Counted from the first letter of the stretch, positions 13,131 through 24,114 are shown. The stretch: DNA of 32,370 bases from Actinomyces succiniciruminis (GCF_900002405.1 NZ_LK995493.1:1-32370); one strand, 5' to 3'. Notes: generated by a model not told the origin, from the sequence alone. Program-made: numbers and translations.

Positions 13131-13622
13131 TCAACGTGCGGCCAGGTCCTGAGCGATCTTGTCGGCCCAGGCGCGCACGGCGTCGAGGTCGAGAAAGTCC
13201 CCCTCGGAGGCGCCGCCCATGCGGGCGATTGAGCGTTCCCGCAGCGAGAGCTCGGCCGGGTTGAAGCGGCCCGGGAAGGTCGCATGATCCTCCGGGTCGA
13301 TGGACAGCAGCACCGGGCCGATGCGGTGCGGGTCAGAGACCTTGCCCTTGGGCAGGCCGGACAGGCCCACCGAGAACGCCCACACGGGGTGGGAGTGCAG
13401 GGATTCGCTGAACCGCTGGGTGAAGTCAACGGCCTCCGCGGTCCAGCGGGTCATGTACACGGCGCTGCCGAGCACGAACGCGTCGTAGCCGGCGACGTCG
13501 GTGACGTCCTCGGGGTGGGACTGGTCGACGTCGTGGCCCGCGGCGCGCAGCTCCTGCGCGATCGCGGCGCCGACTTCGTCGGTGGACCCGTGGCGGGAGG
13601 ATGACGTGAGCAGGATTCTCAT
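13131..13622 (-). CDS. flavodoxin-domain protein
   Basis: A 163-residue soluble protein starting MRILLTSSSRHGSTDEV, a flavodoxin-type phosphate-binding loop (S-R-H-G-S-T) for FMN. VLGSAVYMTRW resembles the HemG/menaquinone-dependent protoporphyrinogen oxidase subgroup of flavodoxin-like proteins, but I cannot assign a substrate. The start follows from the motif beginning at residue 3; the ribosome site is weak. It lies between pheT and argC, about 120 bases before argC, and may be a separate unit. Confidence 0.75.
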   Translation of the reverse strand: MRILLTSSSRHGSTDEVGAAIAQELRAAGHDVDQSHPEDVTDVAGYDAFVLGSAVYMTRWTAEAVDFTQRFSESLHSHPVWAFSVGLSGLPKGKVSDPHRIGPVLLSIDPEDHATFPGRFNPAELSLRERSIARMGGASEGDFLDLDAVRAWADKIAQDLAAR

Positions 13623-13700
13623 GGCGTCAGTATCACCGTGCGGGGACGGTTCCGGCAGGCGGTCCGTCCAACGAACCGCCATCCGTGACCACCTCCACAA

Positions 13701-16355
13701 TCAGGCGCGCAGCTGCGCACCCAAGCGCTTGGCCGCGCGCTTGACCACGCGCTTGCGCACCGCGGCGGTCTCCTCGGCGGTCAAGGTCCGGTCGGCGGCG
13801 CGCAGGCGCAGGGAGAAGGCCAGCGATTTACGTCCCTCCCCGAGCTGCGGGCCGCGGAAGACGTCGAACAGGCGCACCTCATCGGCCAGGTCTCCGGCAG
13901 CCTCGCGCACCACCTGCTCAACCGCGGCGGCGGTGACGGATTCATCGACGACGAGGGCGACGTCCTCCTTGGCGGCCGGGAAGGTGGACACGGGACGCAC
14001 CTGGAGGACGCCGGCGTCGGCGGCGGCCGCCAGCAGCGGCTCCAGGTCGAGTTCGACGGCGCAGGCCCGCGGTGGCAGCCCAATGTTGCGGGCGACGCGC
14101 GGGTGCAGTTCACCGGCGTGGGCGATCAGCGTTCCGGGCACCAATTCGCGGCCCTGCCGGACGGCGGGCAGACGCACCTCGGCGGTGCGGCCGGGATGCC
14201 AGGGGGCGTAGGGCGTCTGCGGGGCGCCGACCTCGACGTCTACTCCGAGCGCGCCGGCCACCGTGCGCACCAGTGCGATGGCGTCGGCCCAATCCCAGGG
14301 GCGGCCGGTACCGAGTACGCCGGCGCGCTCCCGGTCTCCGGCCAGGACGACGCCCACGTGCGTGGGCTGGGCCGGGATACCGGCGTTCAGCGCGGCGATC
14401 TCCGCGTCGGAGGGGCGGTGGTCCACACCCGGGATGGGGGCCGGCACGGTCCCGGCCGGATGGGTGACGGAGCCGACCTCGAACACTGCCACGTCCTCAA
14501 GGCCGCGCGAGACATTGCGGCGGGCCACCTCGAGCAGCGAGTCGAGCACGGAGGTGCGCAGCAGTGGAGCGTCGTCGGCCAGTGGGTTGGCCAGGCGCAC
14601 CGCCGCCCGGCGCGGATCGTCGGCGGGCAGCTCGAGGCGGTCGTGCACATCGCCGATGAACGGGTAGGACAGCACCTGGGTGAGGCCGGCGTCGGCGAGG
14701 GTGCGCACGACGTCGCGGCGGGCGCGCTGCCGGAAGGTCAGGCCCGTGCCCGCGGGTGCCACCGGCACGATCGAGGCAATGTTGTCATAGCCGTCCAGCC
14801 GGGCGACCTCCTCGGCGAAGTGGGCGGCGCCCACCAGGTCCGGCCGCCAGGTGGGCGGCGTGACCGCGAGGAGCTCCACGCCGTCGACGGCGGTTCCGAC
14901 CGGTTCAACCGTGCAGCCGATGGCGCGCAGCAGTTCGGTGACGCGGGCGGTGCCGTAGGCAACACCGGTCAGGCGCTGCGCGGCGTCGGCGCGGATGGTG
15001 ATCGGCTCCGGCGCGACGGTGCGGTTGACGTCGGTGGCGACCGCATCGGCGGTGCCGCCACCGTACTGGACCAGCAGGTCCACGGCGCGCTGCGCGGCCA
15101 CGGGAGCGAGCTCGGTGTCCACGCCGCGCTCGTTGCGCTTGGAGGACTCGGTGGGCAGCTTGTGCCTGCGGGCGGAGCGGGCGATGGACACGGCGTCGAA
15201 GTGGGCGGCCTCGATGAGCACGTCGGTGGTCTCCGCGTCGATCTCCGTCTCCGCGCCGCCGAACACGCCCGCCAGCACCAGTGGCCGGGAGCCCTCCCCG
15301 GACGGGGAGTCGGTGATCAACAGGTCCTCGCCGTCCAGGTTGCGGGTGACCTCGTCGAGGAAGGTGAGGGTCTCCCCCGGCCGGGCGCGGCGCACCACGA
15401 TCGGGGCGGCCAGCTTGTTCAGGTCGAAGGCGTGCAGCGGCTGGCCCAGGTCCAGCATCACGTAGTTGGTCACGTCCACGGCCAGGCTGATCGGGCGCAT
15501 GCCGGCGGCGATCAGGCGGTCCTGCATCCACTTCGGGGAGGCGGCGGAGGGGTCGATGCCACGCACCACGCGGGCGACGTAGCGGTCCACGCCCGGGCGA
15601 CCGTGAATGGGGGCGGTGTCCTCGGCGAAGTGGACGGGGAAGCCGTCCGCCCCGGCCGGGGCGATGCCCTGCGGGAAGCGCTCGGGGTTGGTGGCGTCGG
15701 CCGGGTCCGTGAAGGCGGCACCGGTGGCGTGGGAGTACTCGCGAGCCACGCCGCGCATGGAGAAGCAGTAGCCGCGGTCCGGGGTGATGTTGATCTCCAG
15801 GACCTCCTCCCCCAGTCCGAGCAGGCCGATGGCGTCACTGCCCGGGGCGGGAACCGGTTCGCCGTCGCGACCGTGGGCGGCCAGCCAGCGCTCGAGCACG
15901 ATGATGCCGGAGTGGTCATTCCCGAGGCCGAGCTCCCGCTCGGAGCAGATCATGCCGTCGGAGATGTGCCCGTAGGTCTTGCGGGCGGCGATGGCGAAGT
16001 CGCCGGGCAGAACCGCGCCTGGCAGGGAGACCACCACGTGGTCGCCGGCCTCGAAGTTGTGGGCGCCGCACACGATGCCGCGGCTGGGCAGCTCGGAGGG
16101 CTCCTTGCCGGTTCCGGGGGCGTCGTTGTACTGGCCGACGTCGACGCGGCAGTAGTTGATGATCTTGCCGTTCTTCTGTTCCTTGGCCTCCCGGGTCAGC
16201 ACCCGGCCGACAACGAGAGGGCCGGTGACCGCGGGGGGAACGATGCGCTCCTCCTCCAGTCCCACCTTGACCAGGTCTGCGGCCAGTTCGGCGGCGGTGG
16301 TACCAACGGGAACATCGACGTGCTCACGGAGCCACTCGATCGGGACGTATGGCAT
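13701..16355 (-). CDS. pheT: phenylalanyl-tRNA synthetase beta subunit
   Basis: Large subunit of the alpha2-beta2 PheRS that charges tRNA-Phe. Order of domains in 884 residues: N-terminal B1 domain (MPYVPIEWL), EMAP/tRNA-binding-like segment (GPLVVGRVLTREAK), B3/B4 editing domain in the middle, B5 domain with repeated LTG and LLRAIGC elements, catalytic-like core, and C-terminal anticodon-binding FDX-ACB domain ending VVKRAAKRLGAQLRA. Slightly longer than the common 800-850 residues. The ATG comes one base after the pheS stop, so the pair is translationally coupled. Confidence 0.96.
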   Translation of the reverse strand: MPYVPIEWLREHVDVPVGTTAAELAADLVKVGLEEERIVPPAVTGPLVVGRVLTREAKEQKNGKIINYCRVDVGQYNDAPGTGKEPSELPSRGIVCGAHNFEAGDHVVVSLPGAVLPGDFAIAARKTYGHISDGMICSERELGLGNDHSGIIVLERWLAAHGRDGEPVPAPGSDAIGLLGLGEEVLEINITPDRGYCFSMRGVAREYSHATGAAFTDPADATNPERFPQGIAPAGADGFPVHFAEDTAPIHGRPGVDRYVARVVRGIDPSAASPKWMQDRLIAAGMRPISLAVDVTNYVMLDLGQPLHAFDLNKLAAPIVVRRARPGETLTFLDEVTRNLDGEDLLITDSPSGEGSRPLVLAGVFGGAETEIDAETTDVLIEAAHFDAVSIARSARRHKLPTESSKRNERGVDTELAPVAAQRAVDLLVQYGGGTADAVATDVNRTVAPEPITIRADAAQRLTGVAYGTARVTELLRAIGCTVEPVGTAVDGVELLAVTPPTWRPDLVGAAHFAEEVARLDGYDNIASIVPVAPAGTGLTFRQRARRDVVRTLADAGLTQVLSYPFIGDVHDRLELPADDPRRAAVRLANPLADDAPLLRTSVLDSLLEVARRNVSRGLEDVAVFEVGSVTHPAGTVPAPIPGVDHRPSDAEIAALNAGIPAQPTHVGVVLAGDRERAGVLGTGRPWDWADAIALVRTVAGALGVDVEVGAPQTPYAPWHPGRTAEVRLPAVRQGRELVPGTLIAHAGELHPRVARNIGLPPRACAVELDLEPLLAAAADAGVLQVRPVSTFPAAKEDVALVVDESVTAAAVEQVVREAAGDLADEVRLFDVFRGPQLGEGRKSLAFSLRLRAADRTLTAEETAAVRKRVVKRAAKRLGAQLRA

Positions 16356-16356
16356 G

Positions 16357-18486
<2,130 letters not shown>

Positions 18487-18564
18487 CTACTGCTTCTCCG
18501 GCAGGCAACTACCCCAATCACTACTCCATTCCCTGCTCCACACCGCCTTGAAAGGAACCCGCCA

Positions 18565-19524
18565 ATGCCCCCACGCCACGCAAGCGGCCGCGCGGCCGCA
18601 GTAAGTACGACGAACCCGCCCGACGCCGCCACCCCGATCCGGGTGCAGGGCCTGGTCAAGCGCTTCGGGCGCTTCACCGCCCTGGACGGGCTGGACCTGG
18701 AAGTCGCCGCCGGGCAGGTGCACGGCTTCCTCGGCCCGAACGGGGCGGGAAAGTCCACGACCATCCGCACCCTGCTGGGCCTGTACCACCCCGACGGCGG
18801 CGCGGTGCGCGTGCTCGGGCGCGACCCGCGGCGGGAGGCGCCTCAAATCAACCGGGAGGTGTCATACGTGGCCGGGGATGTGGCGCTGTGGCCGAACCTG
18901 ACCGGCGGGCAGGCGCTCGACGCCCTGGCGGGCCTGCGCGGCAGGCGTGACCGTGCCCTGGAGGACGAGTTGATCGAGCGCTTCGCCCTGGACCCGAGCA
19001 AGAAGGTGCGCACCTACTCCAAGGGCAACCGGCAGAAGGTGGCACTGGTGGCGGCACTCGCCGCACCAACCAGCCTGCTGATTCTCGACGAGCCGACCAG
19101 CGGCCTGGACCCGCTGATGGAGCAGGTCTTCATGGATGAGGTGACCCGGGCCGCGGCCCAGGGGCGCACCGTGCTGTTGTCCAGCCATGTCCTCGCCGAG
19201 GTACAGCGCCTGTGCAGCGCGGTGACGATCATCAAGGACGGACGTGTGGTGGAGCAGGGCGACCTGTCCAGACTGCAGCAGCTGGCCCGCACCCAGATCG
19301 AGGTCCGCGGCGGCGCGGATCTGCTGCACCGCATAGCCGCGTCGCTGCCGCAGCTGAAAGACGATCTGTCTGTGGAGGACGGCCGCCTGAGTGTGCAGGT
19401 GGGCGCCGCCCAGGTACCGGCGGTGCTGGCGGCCGTCGCCGCGCAGGGAGCCACCGACGTGATCTGCCGACCGGCGAGTCTGGAGGACCTGTTCCTGCGC
19501 CACTACGAGGAGGTGCGCGGATGA
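18565..19524 (+). CDS. ABC exporter ATP-binding protein
   Basis: ATPase of an ABC-2 type exporter. Walker A is GPNGAGKST (57-65), the signature is the variant YSKGNRQK, Walker B is LLILDEPTSGLD and the switch is SSHVLAEV. The C-terminal 80 residues are the extra domain common in DrrA-type antibiotic and polyketide exporter ATPases. The ATG follows GAAAGGA with good spacing. Its stop overlaps the permease start (ATGA). The substrate is unknown. Confidence 0.93.
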   Translation: MPPRHASGRAAAVSTTNPPDAATPIRVQGLVKRFGRFTALDGLDLEVAAGQVHGFLGPNGAGKSTTIRTLLGLYHPDGGAVRVLGRDPRREAPQINREVSYVAGDVALWPNLTGGQALDALAGLRGRRDRALEDELIERFALDPSKKVRTYSKGNRQKVALVAALAAPTSLLILDEPTSGLDPLMEQVFMDEVTRAAAQGRTVLLSSHVLAEVQRLCSAVTIIKDGRVVEQGDLSRLQQLARTQIEVRGGADLLHRIAASLPQLKDDLSVEDGRLSVQVGAAQVPAVLAAVAAQGATDVICRPASLEDLFLRHYEEVRG

Positions 19525-21152
19525 GCCTGCGCAACGACCTGCGCGGCCTGGGCCGCGCCCTGCGCCTGACCGCCAGGAGGCTGCGCGTGCAGGCGCTCGC
19601 CTGGATCCTGCCCCTGTGGCTGGGCATGGCGTCCTTCGCGCCGGCCTATCAGGACGCCTACTTCTCCGCAGCCGGCGACGCCGGTGGTGCGGGCAGCAAT
19701 GCGGTGGTCGAGGCGCTGCGGGCCTCCCCGGGCACGCGCCTGCTGTACGGCGAGCTTCCCGACCCGGGCACCATCGGCCAGCTGGTGCAGTGGGAGGGAG
19801 CCACCTACCTGCTGGTGTGCACCGCGCTCATGGCGGTGCTGCTGACCTGCCGCCTGTTGCGCGCGGATGAGGACGAGGGCCTGACCGAGCTGTTGCGGAG
19901 CGCGGGCGCCGGGAGGTGGGTGCCCTTCCTCGCCCCGGTTCTGGTTATCTGGGCGGCGGTCGGCGTCCTGGCCGCCTTGGTGGGCGGCACGCTCGCTGCC
20001 GAGGCCACGCGGATCGAGTCGCTTCCCGCGGCGGGTGGATGGGCACTGGCCGGCGTGACCGCCGTCGTCGGCTGGGGCTTCGCGGGGCTGGCCGCCGTGA
20101 TCTGCCAGCTGGCGCGCAGCGCCGCCGGCGCCCGCCCGCTGGCACTGGCATGTGTTGGAGTCGCCTTCATGATGCGGGTGGCGGCGGATGAATCCGGTGC
20201 CGCCTGGCTGCGGTGGCTCACGCCGTTGGGCTGGCGCGACCTGGCGGCTCCCTACACCGACGACGACCCCATGCCACTGGCGGCATGCGCGGCGATATGC
20301 GTTGCCCTAGTGGTGGCTGCCGGAACCCTGTACGCCCACCGGGAGTATGCCAGCGGCTACCTACCCGACCGAGCCACCAGTCGGCGCCGCTGGCGAATCC
20401 ACGGCTACGCCGACCTACTCACGCGCCTGTCCACACGCACAACCCTGGCATGGGCGGCGGCGGTGGTCTGCTTCGCGGCGTTGTTCGGTTCTACGACCGA
20501 GGGCATCCTGGAGATGATGCGGGACGAGCGCATCGCCGAATATGTGGACATGCTGGTACAGGCCGACGTCGGCGTGATGGCGCAGTTCATGTCGCTGATG
20601 AGCGTGATGATGGTGTTGCTGATCGCGGTGGCGGCGACTGGGCAGGCGGGTCGGCTTGCCACCGATGAGGACGCCGGTCTGGTGGATGCGGAGGCCGCCG
20701 TCGGGGTGTCGCGCCGGCGTCTGTTCCTGATGCAGGCAGTCTCGGCGGCGGCGGTGGGGGCGATTCTGCTGGTGCTGTGCGGGGCCGTGCTGGCCGCAGT
20801 CACGGCCACGCAGGTGACCGAGGATCATGCCGTGGGGCGGGCCTTCGTGTTCACCGTCACCCAGCTGCCCGGCCTGCTGGCGGCGATCGGCATTGCCCTG
20901 GCGGTGGTCGGCGTGGCGCCGCGGCGTTTCGGCGTCGTGTGGGCGGTGATCGCCTGGAGCGCCTTCGCCAGGCTGCTGGGCGGCATGATGGACCTGCCGA
21001 CCTGGGCGCAGGACCTGAGCGTGCTGGGGCACTACCTCGACGTCGTCGGCGACCCGGACTGGGTACCGCTGGCGGTGCAGACGGTTATCGGCGTCCTCGG
21101 TACCGCCGTCGGCCTGGTGGCCTACCGACGCCGGGACCTGCCGGGTGTCTGA
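19521..21152 (+). CDS. ABC-2 exporter permease (large, tandem-half type)
   Basis: A 543-residue membrane protein with about 12 predicted hydrophobic segments in two similar halves; each half starts with a segment such as ALAWILPLWLG or TLAWAAAVVCFAALF. Acidic ADEDEGLTELL and TDEDAGLVDAEA follow the first helices of each half, a repeat seen in exporters annotated as polyketide or tetronasin permeases. Start and coupling are fixed by the ATGA overlap with the ATPase gene. Transported compound unknown. Confidence 0.88.
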   Translation: MSLRNDLRGLGRALRLTARRLRVQALAWILPLWLGMASFAPAYQDAYFSAAGDAGGAGSNAVVEALRASPGTRLLYGELPDPGTIGQLVQWEGATYLLVCTALMAVLLTCRLLRADEDEGLTELLRSAGAGRWVPFLAPVLVIWAAVGVLAALVGGTLAAEATRIESLPAAGGWALAGVTAVVGWGFAGLAAVICQLARSAAGARPLALACVGVAFMMRVAADESGAAWLRWLTPLGWRDLAAPYTDDDPMPLAACAAICVALVVAAGTLYAHREYASGYLPDRATSRRRWRIHGYADLLTRLSTRTTLAWAAAVVCFAALFGSTTEGILEMMRDERIAEYVDMLVQADVGVMAQFMSLMSVMMVLLIAVAATGQAGRLATDEDAGLVDAEAAVGVSRRRLFLMQAVSAAAVGAILLVLCGAVLAAVTATQVTEDHAVGRAFVFTVTQLPGLLAAIGIALAVVGVAPRRFGVVWAVIAWSAFARLLGGMMDLPTWAQDLSVLGHYLDVVGDPDWVPLAVQTVIGVLGTAVGLVAYRRRDLPGV

Positions 21153-21160
21153 ACCGCTTA

Positions 21161-21508
21161 CTAAAGCGCGGCAAGACCGGCCAGGTGACATGCGGCCGCA
21201 GCGACAGCACCGCCCGCCATGCCAGGCTGCCGGCGCGCAACACCGATCACCACATCACCGAGCTGAGCGAGCGCGGCAACGGCCAAGACGAACTGGGACA
21301 GCGGATACACGGGCGTCAACCAGACGACGCACGCAACCACCACACCAAGCGGCACCGCCCTGGCCGCATACATCGCCGGATAGAAGCGATCAGCATCGCC
21401 GCCTGCGCTGCCAGGCGCCAGCAGCCCCGGACGAAGCAACGCCGCCGCAGCAGCAATCACCGACGCGACTCCCATGACTGAGTTGAGAAGCGCCAACCAC
21501 CACGGCAT
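21161..21508 (-). CDS. small four-helix membrane protein
   Basis: A 115-residue protein with about four hydrophobic stretches (LALLNSVMGVASVIAAAAALL, then AVPLGVVVACVVWLTP, FVLAVAALAQLGDVVIG, GGAVAAAACHLAGLAAL). It resembles small DUF4267-like membrane proteins, but I do not assign a function. AGGTGG lies 4 bases before the ATG at 21508, which decides the start over a GTG three codons upstream. It converges on the exporter permease with only 8 bases between stops and is divergent from a MarR regulator, so the regulator probably controls it. Confidence 0.7.
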   Translation of the reverse strand: MPWWLALLNSVMGVASVIAAAAALLRPGLLAPGSAGGDADRFYPAMYAARAVPLGVVVACVVWLTPVYPLSQFVLAVAALAQLGDVVIGVARRQPGMAGGAVAAAACHLAGLAAL

Positions 21509-21525
21509 GCCAACCACCTAACTAG

Positions 21526-21545
21526 ATCATTCAATACTGAATGAT
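21526..21545. promoter_or_regulatory. 20-bp palindrome, probable MarR operator
   Basis: ATCATTCA-ATAC-TGAATGAT is a perfect 8-bp inverted repeat with a 4-base centre, in an AT-rich patch between two divergent genes. A further partial copy, ATGATTCAAT, overlaps its right arm. Size and place fit a MarR-family dimer site controlling both directions. A possible -10, TAGAGT (21550-21555), lies before the MarR gene. Confidence 0.6.
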
Positions 21546-21567
21546 TCAATAGAGTACCATCATAACC

Positions 21568-22035
21568 ATGAAGACAACAGGGGCCGGCAGCGCAGAGGAC
21601 GGCGGCGAGGCGATCCTGTCCGCCGCATGTTTTCGGCTGGGCATGCTCGGCGCACAGATCACCCGGGACTTCTCCGAAAGGATCGCGCCGTCCGGGTTAA
21701 CCCACAAACAAGTGGGCCTGCTGGCCGTCATAGACGCCGGGCTGGCGGCCTCGCAGCGAGAGATCGCGACCCAGCTGCACGTGGCACCGAGCCTGGTGGT
21801 CACGCTGGTGGACCAACTCGTGGACCTCGGAGCCGTGAGCAAGACCCGCAGCCGCAGCGATCGCCGGACTCACAAGATCGAACTCACCCCCGAGGGGCGG
21901 CGGCTGCTCGCCAGTGCTGCCGAGGCTGCCGAAGCGCTGGACGCCAGCATCCGCAGCTCCCTCTCCCCCGCCGGACGGACCGCCTTGAGTACGCTGTTGA
22001 CGGAGCTAGAAACACGCCAGAACCGGGATCAGTAG
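21568..22035 (+). CDS. MarR-family transcriptional regulator
   Basis: A 155-residue winged-helix regulator. LTHKQVGLLAVIDAG leads into SQREIATQLHVAPSLVVTLVDQLVDLGAVSKTRS (recognition helix), and then the wing SRSDRRTHKIELTPEGRRLL with the family DxR pattern. Flanking helices would form the dimer. The ATG at 21568 has no clear ribosome site and is close to a candidate -10, so a short or leaderless message is possible. Divergent from the small membrane protein. Confidence 0.88.
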   Translation: MKTTGAGSAEDGGEAILSAACFRLGMLGAQITRDFSERIAPSGLTHKQVGLLAVIDAGLAASQREIATQLHVAPSLVVTLVDQLVDLGAVSKTRSRSDRRTHKIELTPEGRRLLASAAEAAEALDASIRSSLSPAGRTALSTLLTELETRQNRDQ

Positions 22036-22103
22036 CACGCTCACAGGATTTATTCGCCACCATGGGATGCAACCCGCGTCGGATGCTAAAGCAGGTGATG
22101 CAT

Positions 22104-22122
22104 GCTCCGCTTGCTACGGAGC
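22104..22122 (+). promoter_or_regulatory. hairpin over the antitoxin ribosome site
   Basis: GCTCCG (22104-22109) pairs perfectly with CGGAGC (22117-22122) around a 7-base loop. The right arm contains GGAG, the likely Shine-Dalgarno of the antitoxin, so the fold would hide it. It could regulate translation or be chance; a 6-bp stem in GC-rich DNA is not rare. Confidence 0.3.
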
Positions 22123-22129
22123 GATGGCC

Positions 22130-22387
22130 ATGATGACGATTCCACACCGCGAGCTACGGAACGACAGCGCTGCAATCCTCCGCCGAGTGGAGGCCGGCGA
22201 GAGTTTCGAGATCACCAACAACGGGCGTCCCGTAGCCGAGCTTGTGCCCATCACCAAGGACCGCCTCGCTCTACTGCGTCGGCAAGGAGCCACGCGCCCA
22301 GCAGTGTCCACAGACTTCAACGCCCTCAAACGCGCGCGCGGCCTCAGTTCAAAAGATGTGCTGGACGACCTGCGCGGTGAACCATGA
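22130..22387 (+). CDS. Phd/YefM-family antitoxin
   Basis: An 85-residue type II antitoxin. MMTIPHRELRNDSAAILRRV followed by GESFEITNNGRPVAELVP is the classic Phd/YefM fold that binds operator DNA. The C-terminal third (KRARGLSSKDVLDDLRGEP) would be the toxin-neutralising tail. GGAG at 22118-22121 is best placed for the ATG at 22130; ATGs at 22124 and 22133 are alternatives. Its stop overlaps the toxin start as ATGA. Because the toxin is broken, this is now an orphan antitoxin. Confidence 0.85.
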   Translation: MMTIPHRELRNDSAAILRRVEAGESFEITNNGRPVAELVPITKDRLALLRRQGATRPAVSTDFNALKRARGLSSKDVLDDLRGEP

Positions 22388-22582
22388 CCATTTGCTACCT
22401 GGATACCTCCGCGGGAGCATCTGCTCAACGCAGCACGAGACGCGGCGGGGCTGCGTGCGGCAGAGGCGATCCACCTCGCAGTTGCCCTGAACGTACGCTC
22501 CGACCTGCTCCTCACTTACGACCGGGAAATGCAACAAGCTGCGCTGCAACGAGGGCTGACGGTGACCGCCCCAGATGATTGA
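22384..22582 (+). pseudogene. PIN-domain toxin (VapC-like), deleted and frameshifted
   Basis: The frame starts MTICYLDTSA, the canonical N-terminus of VapC RNases with the first metal-binding Asp. It then changes frame near 22412. In the next frame the text reads EHLLNAARDAAGLRAAEAIH, continues LAVALNVRSDLLLTYDREMQQ and ends TVTAPDD at the stop 22580-22582, the C-terminus of the same family. About 70 central residues, including a catalytic acidic residue, are gone and the two ends are out of frame. An intact protein would be about 130 residues. The gene is dead as a nuclease. Confidence 0.8.
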
Positions 22583-22727
22583 TTCCCAGGGCACCGTCGG
22601 GGCTCGCCTTGAAGTGCGCACCCAGTTTGAGCGCCGTATACGCGCTCTCAGACGGTCCAAGTAGAAGAACACGGTCCAACTGGACAAACGCGGTCAGCAC
22701 ATGCGACGACCGGCTTGACTCACAAGT
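22583..22727. other. intergenic stretch with no recognised gene
   Basis: Between the dead toxin and the ino1 terminator. It holds two direct copies of ACGGTCCAA (22652-22660 and 22671-22679) and a GTCCA-AC-TGGAC palindrome overlapping the second. Open frames here match nothing I recognise. Could be debris from a mobile element. Confidence 0.3.
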
Positions 22728-22776
22728 ACGCAGGTCGGCCCGCAGCAGCCATGAGTTGCTGCGGGCCGACCTGCGT
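22728..22776 (-). terminator. strong terminator hairpin after ino1
   Basis: A perfect 20-bp inverted repeat (22728-22747 with 22757-22776) around a 9-base loop, about 23 bases after the ino1 stop. It begins ACGCAGGTCGG on the plus strand. No long U-run, though the minus strand continues ACTTGTG. It could also stop transcripts arriving from the toxin side. Confidence 0.85.
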
Positions 22777-22798
22777 GTGTGCATGGCGGAACGAGCGG

Positions 22799-23878
22799 TC
22801 AGCGCTCGACCTCACCCCGGATGAAGGCTTCGGTAGAGTCCATGGCCTCCTCGTCGGGGCGCTGCTCCGGCGGGGACTTCATGAAGAAGGATGCCGGGGA
22901 CAGTAGCGGGCCGCCGATGCCGCGATCCAGGCCGATCTTGGCGGCCCGGATGGCGTCGATGACCACGCCGGCGGAGTTCGGGGAGTCCCAGACCTCGAGC
23001 TTGTACTCCAGGCTGACGGGGGCGCCGCCGAAGTTGCGTCCCTCCAGGCGGACGAAGGCGAACTTGCGGTCGTCCAGCCAGCCGACGTAGTCGGAGGGGC
23101 CGACGTGAATGTCCTTCTCGGCGAACTGCGTGGACACGTTGGAGGTGACCGCCTGGGTCTTGGAGATCTTCTTCGACATCAGCCGCTCGCGCTCCAACAT
23201 GTTCTTGAAGTCCATGTTGCCGCCGACGTTGAGCTGGTAGGTGCGGTCGATGGTGATGCCGCGCTCCTCGAACAGGCGAGCCAGCACCCGGTGGGTGATC
23301 GTGGCGCCGATCTGAGACTTGATGTCGTCGCCGATGATCGGCAGGCCGGCGTCGGCGAACTTCTGTGCCCAGGCCGGGTCGGAGGCGATGAACACCGGCA
23401 GGCAGTTGACGAAGGCGCAGCCGGCGTCGATGGCGCACTGGGCGTAGTAGCGGTCGGCCTCCTCCGAGCCGACGGGCAGGTAGGAGACCACGACGTCGAC
23501 CTGGGCGTCCTTGAGCGCCTGGACCACGTCGACCGGAGGCTCAGTGGACTCCTGAACGGTCTCGCGGTAGTACTTGCCGAAGCCGTCCAGGGTGACGCCG
23601 CGCTGCACCCTCACACCGGTGGGGGCGACGTCGGCAATCTTGATGGTGTTGTTCTCCGAGGCGTTGATGGCGTCGGCCAGATCGAGTCCGACCTTGGCGG
23701 CGTCGATGTCGAAGGCGGCCACGAACTCGATGTCCGAGACGTGGTAGTCGCCGAATTGGACGTGCATCAGGCCGCCGACCTTGTCGGTCGGTTTGGCGTC
23801 TGCGTAGTGGGTGACGCCCTGCACCAGCGACGACGCGCAGTTGCCCACGCCGACGATGGCGACACGTATCTTGCTCAT
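22799..23878 (-). CDS. ino1: inositol-3-phosphate synthase
   Basis: NAD-dependent conversion of glucose-6-phosphate to inositol-3-phosphate, the entry to phosphatidylinositol and, in many actinobacteria, mycothiol. The 359 residues match the short actinobacterial form. [14 protein letters not shown] is the NAD loop, [10 protein letters not shown] and [10 protein letters not shown] line the active site, and [17 protein letters not shown] and [12 protein letters not shown] are the conserved catalytic blocks with lysines. AGGAGA sits 6 bases before the ATG. It stands alone, divergent from a TetR regulator. Confidence 0.95.
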   Translation of the reverse strand: MSKIRVAIVGVGNCASSLVQGVTHYADAKPTDKVGGLMHVQFGDYHVSDIEFVAAFDIDAAKVGLDLADAINASENNTIKIADVAPTGVRVQRGVTLDGFGKYYRETVQESTEPPVDVVQALKDAQVDVVVSYLPVGSEEADRYYAQCAIDAGCAFVNCLPVFIASDPAWAQKFADAGLPIIGDDIKSQIGATITHRVLARLFEERGITIDRTYQLNVGGNMDFKNMLERERLMSKKISKTQAVTSNVSTQFAEKDIHVGPSDYVGWLDDRKFAFVRLEGRNFGGAPVSLEYKLEVWDSPNSAGVVIDAIRAAKIGLDRGIGGPLLSPASFFMKSPPEQRPDEEAMDSTEAFIRGEVER

Positions 23879-23929
23879 CTGTTCTCCTAATCGGCCAAGC
23901 CATGACCGTTCGAGGATCTGACGGCTGAG

Positions 23930-23935
23930 ATAGTA
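23930..23935 (-). promoter_or_regulatory. possible ino1 -10 box
   Basis: TACTAT on the minus strand about 50 bases before the ino1 start. No convincing -35 hexamer at the usual distance. Confidence 0.3.
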
Positions 23936-24049
23936 ATGACCCGCCTCGATTGGGGCATGTCACGCCCGTGAATAGCGACAGTCGGTGGTGTACGCCAACG
24001 CACCGGCGGCTAGCACCTCGGCACCCCCAACTCATCGTTGGTGTTGGTA

Positions 24050-24078
24050 TTGCACTCAAGCCGGACGCAGGCTACTCT
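24050..24078 (+). promoter_or_regulatory. TetR gene promoter (TTGCAC-17-TACTCT)
   Basis: TTGCAC (24050-24055) and TACTCT (24073-24078) are separated by 17 bases and face the TetR gene. Transcription would start near 24085, giving a leader of about 55 bases that contains the operator-like repeats. Confidence 0.55.
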
Positions 24079-24079
24079 T

Positions 24080-24114
24080 GTTGAACACGCTCAACGAACC
24101 TGTTCAATGAACAC
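24080..24114. promoter_or_regulatory. repeat cluster, probable TetR operator
   Basis: A perfect palindrome TGTTCA-A-TGAACA (24101-24113) follows an imperfect one, GTTGA-N6-TCAAC (24080-24095). The 7-mer TGAACAC occurs twice in direct orientation (24082-24088 and 24108-24114), 26 bases apart. The cluster lies just past the -10 of the TetR promoter, a position suited to autorepression. Confidence 0.5.

Noticed and set aside
22512-22784. 90-codon minus-strand frame between ino1 and the toxin remnant
   Set aside because: It runs through the 20-bp terminator hairpin and antisense to the toxin remnant; no family recognised.
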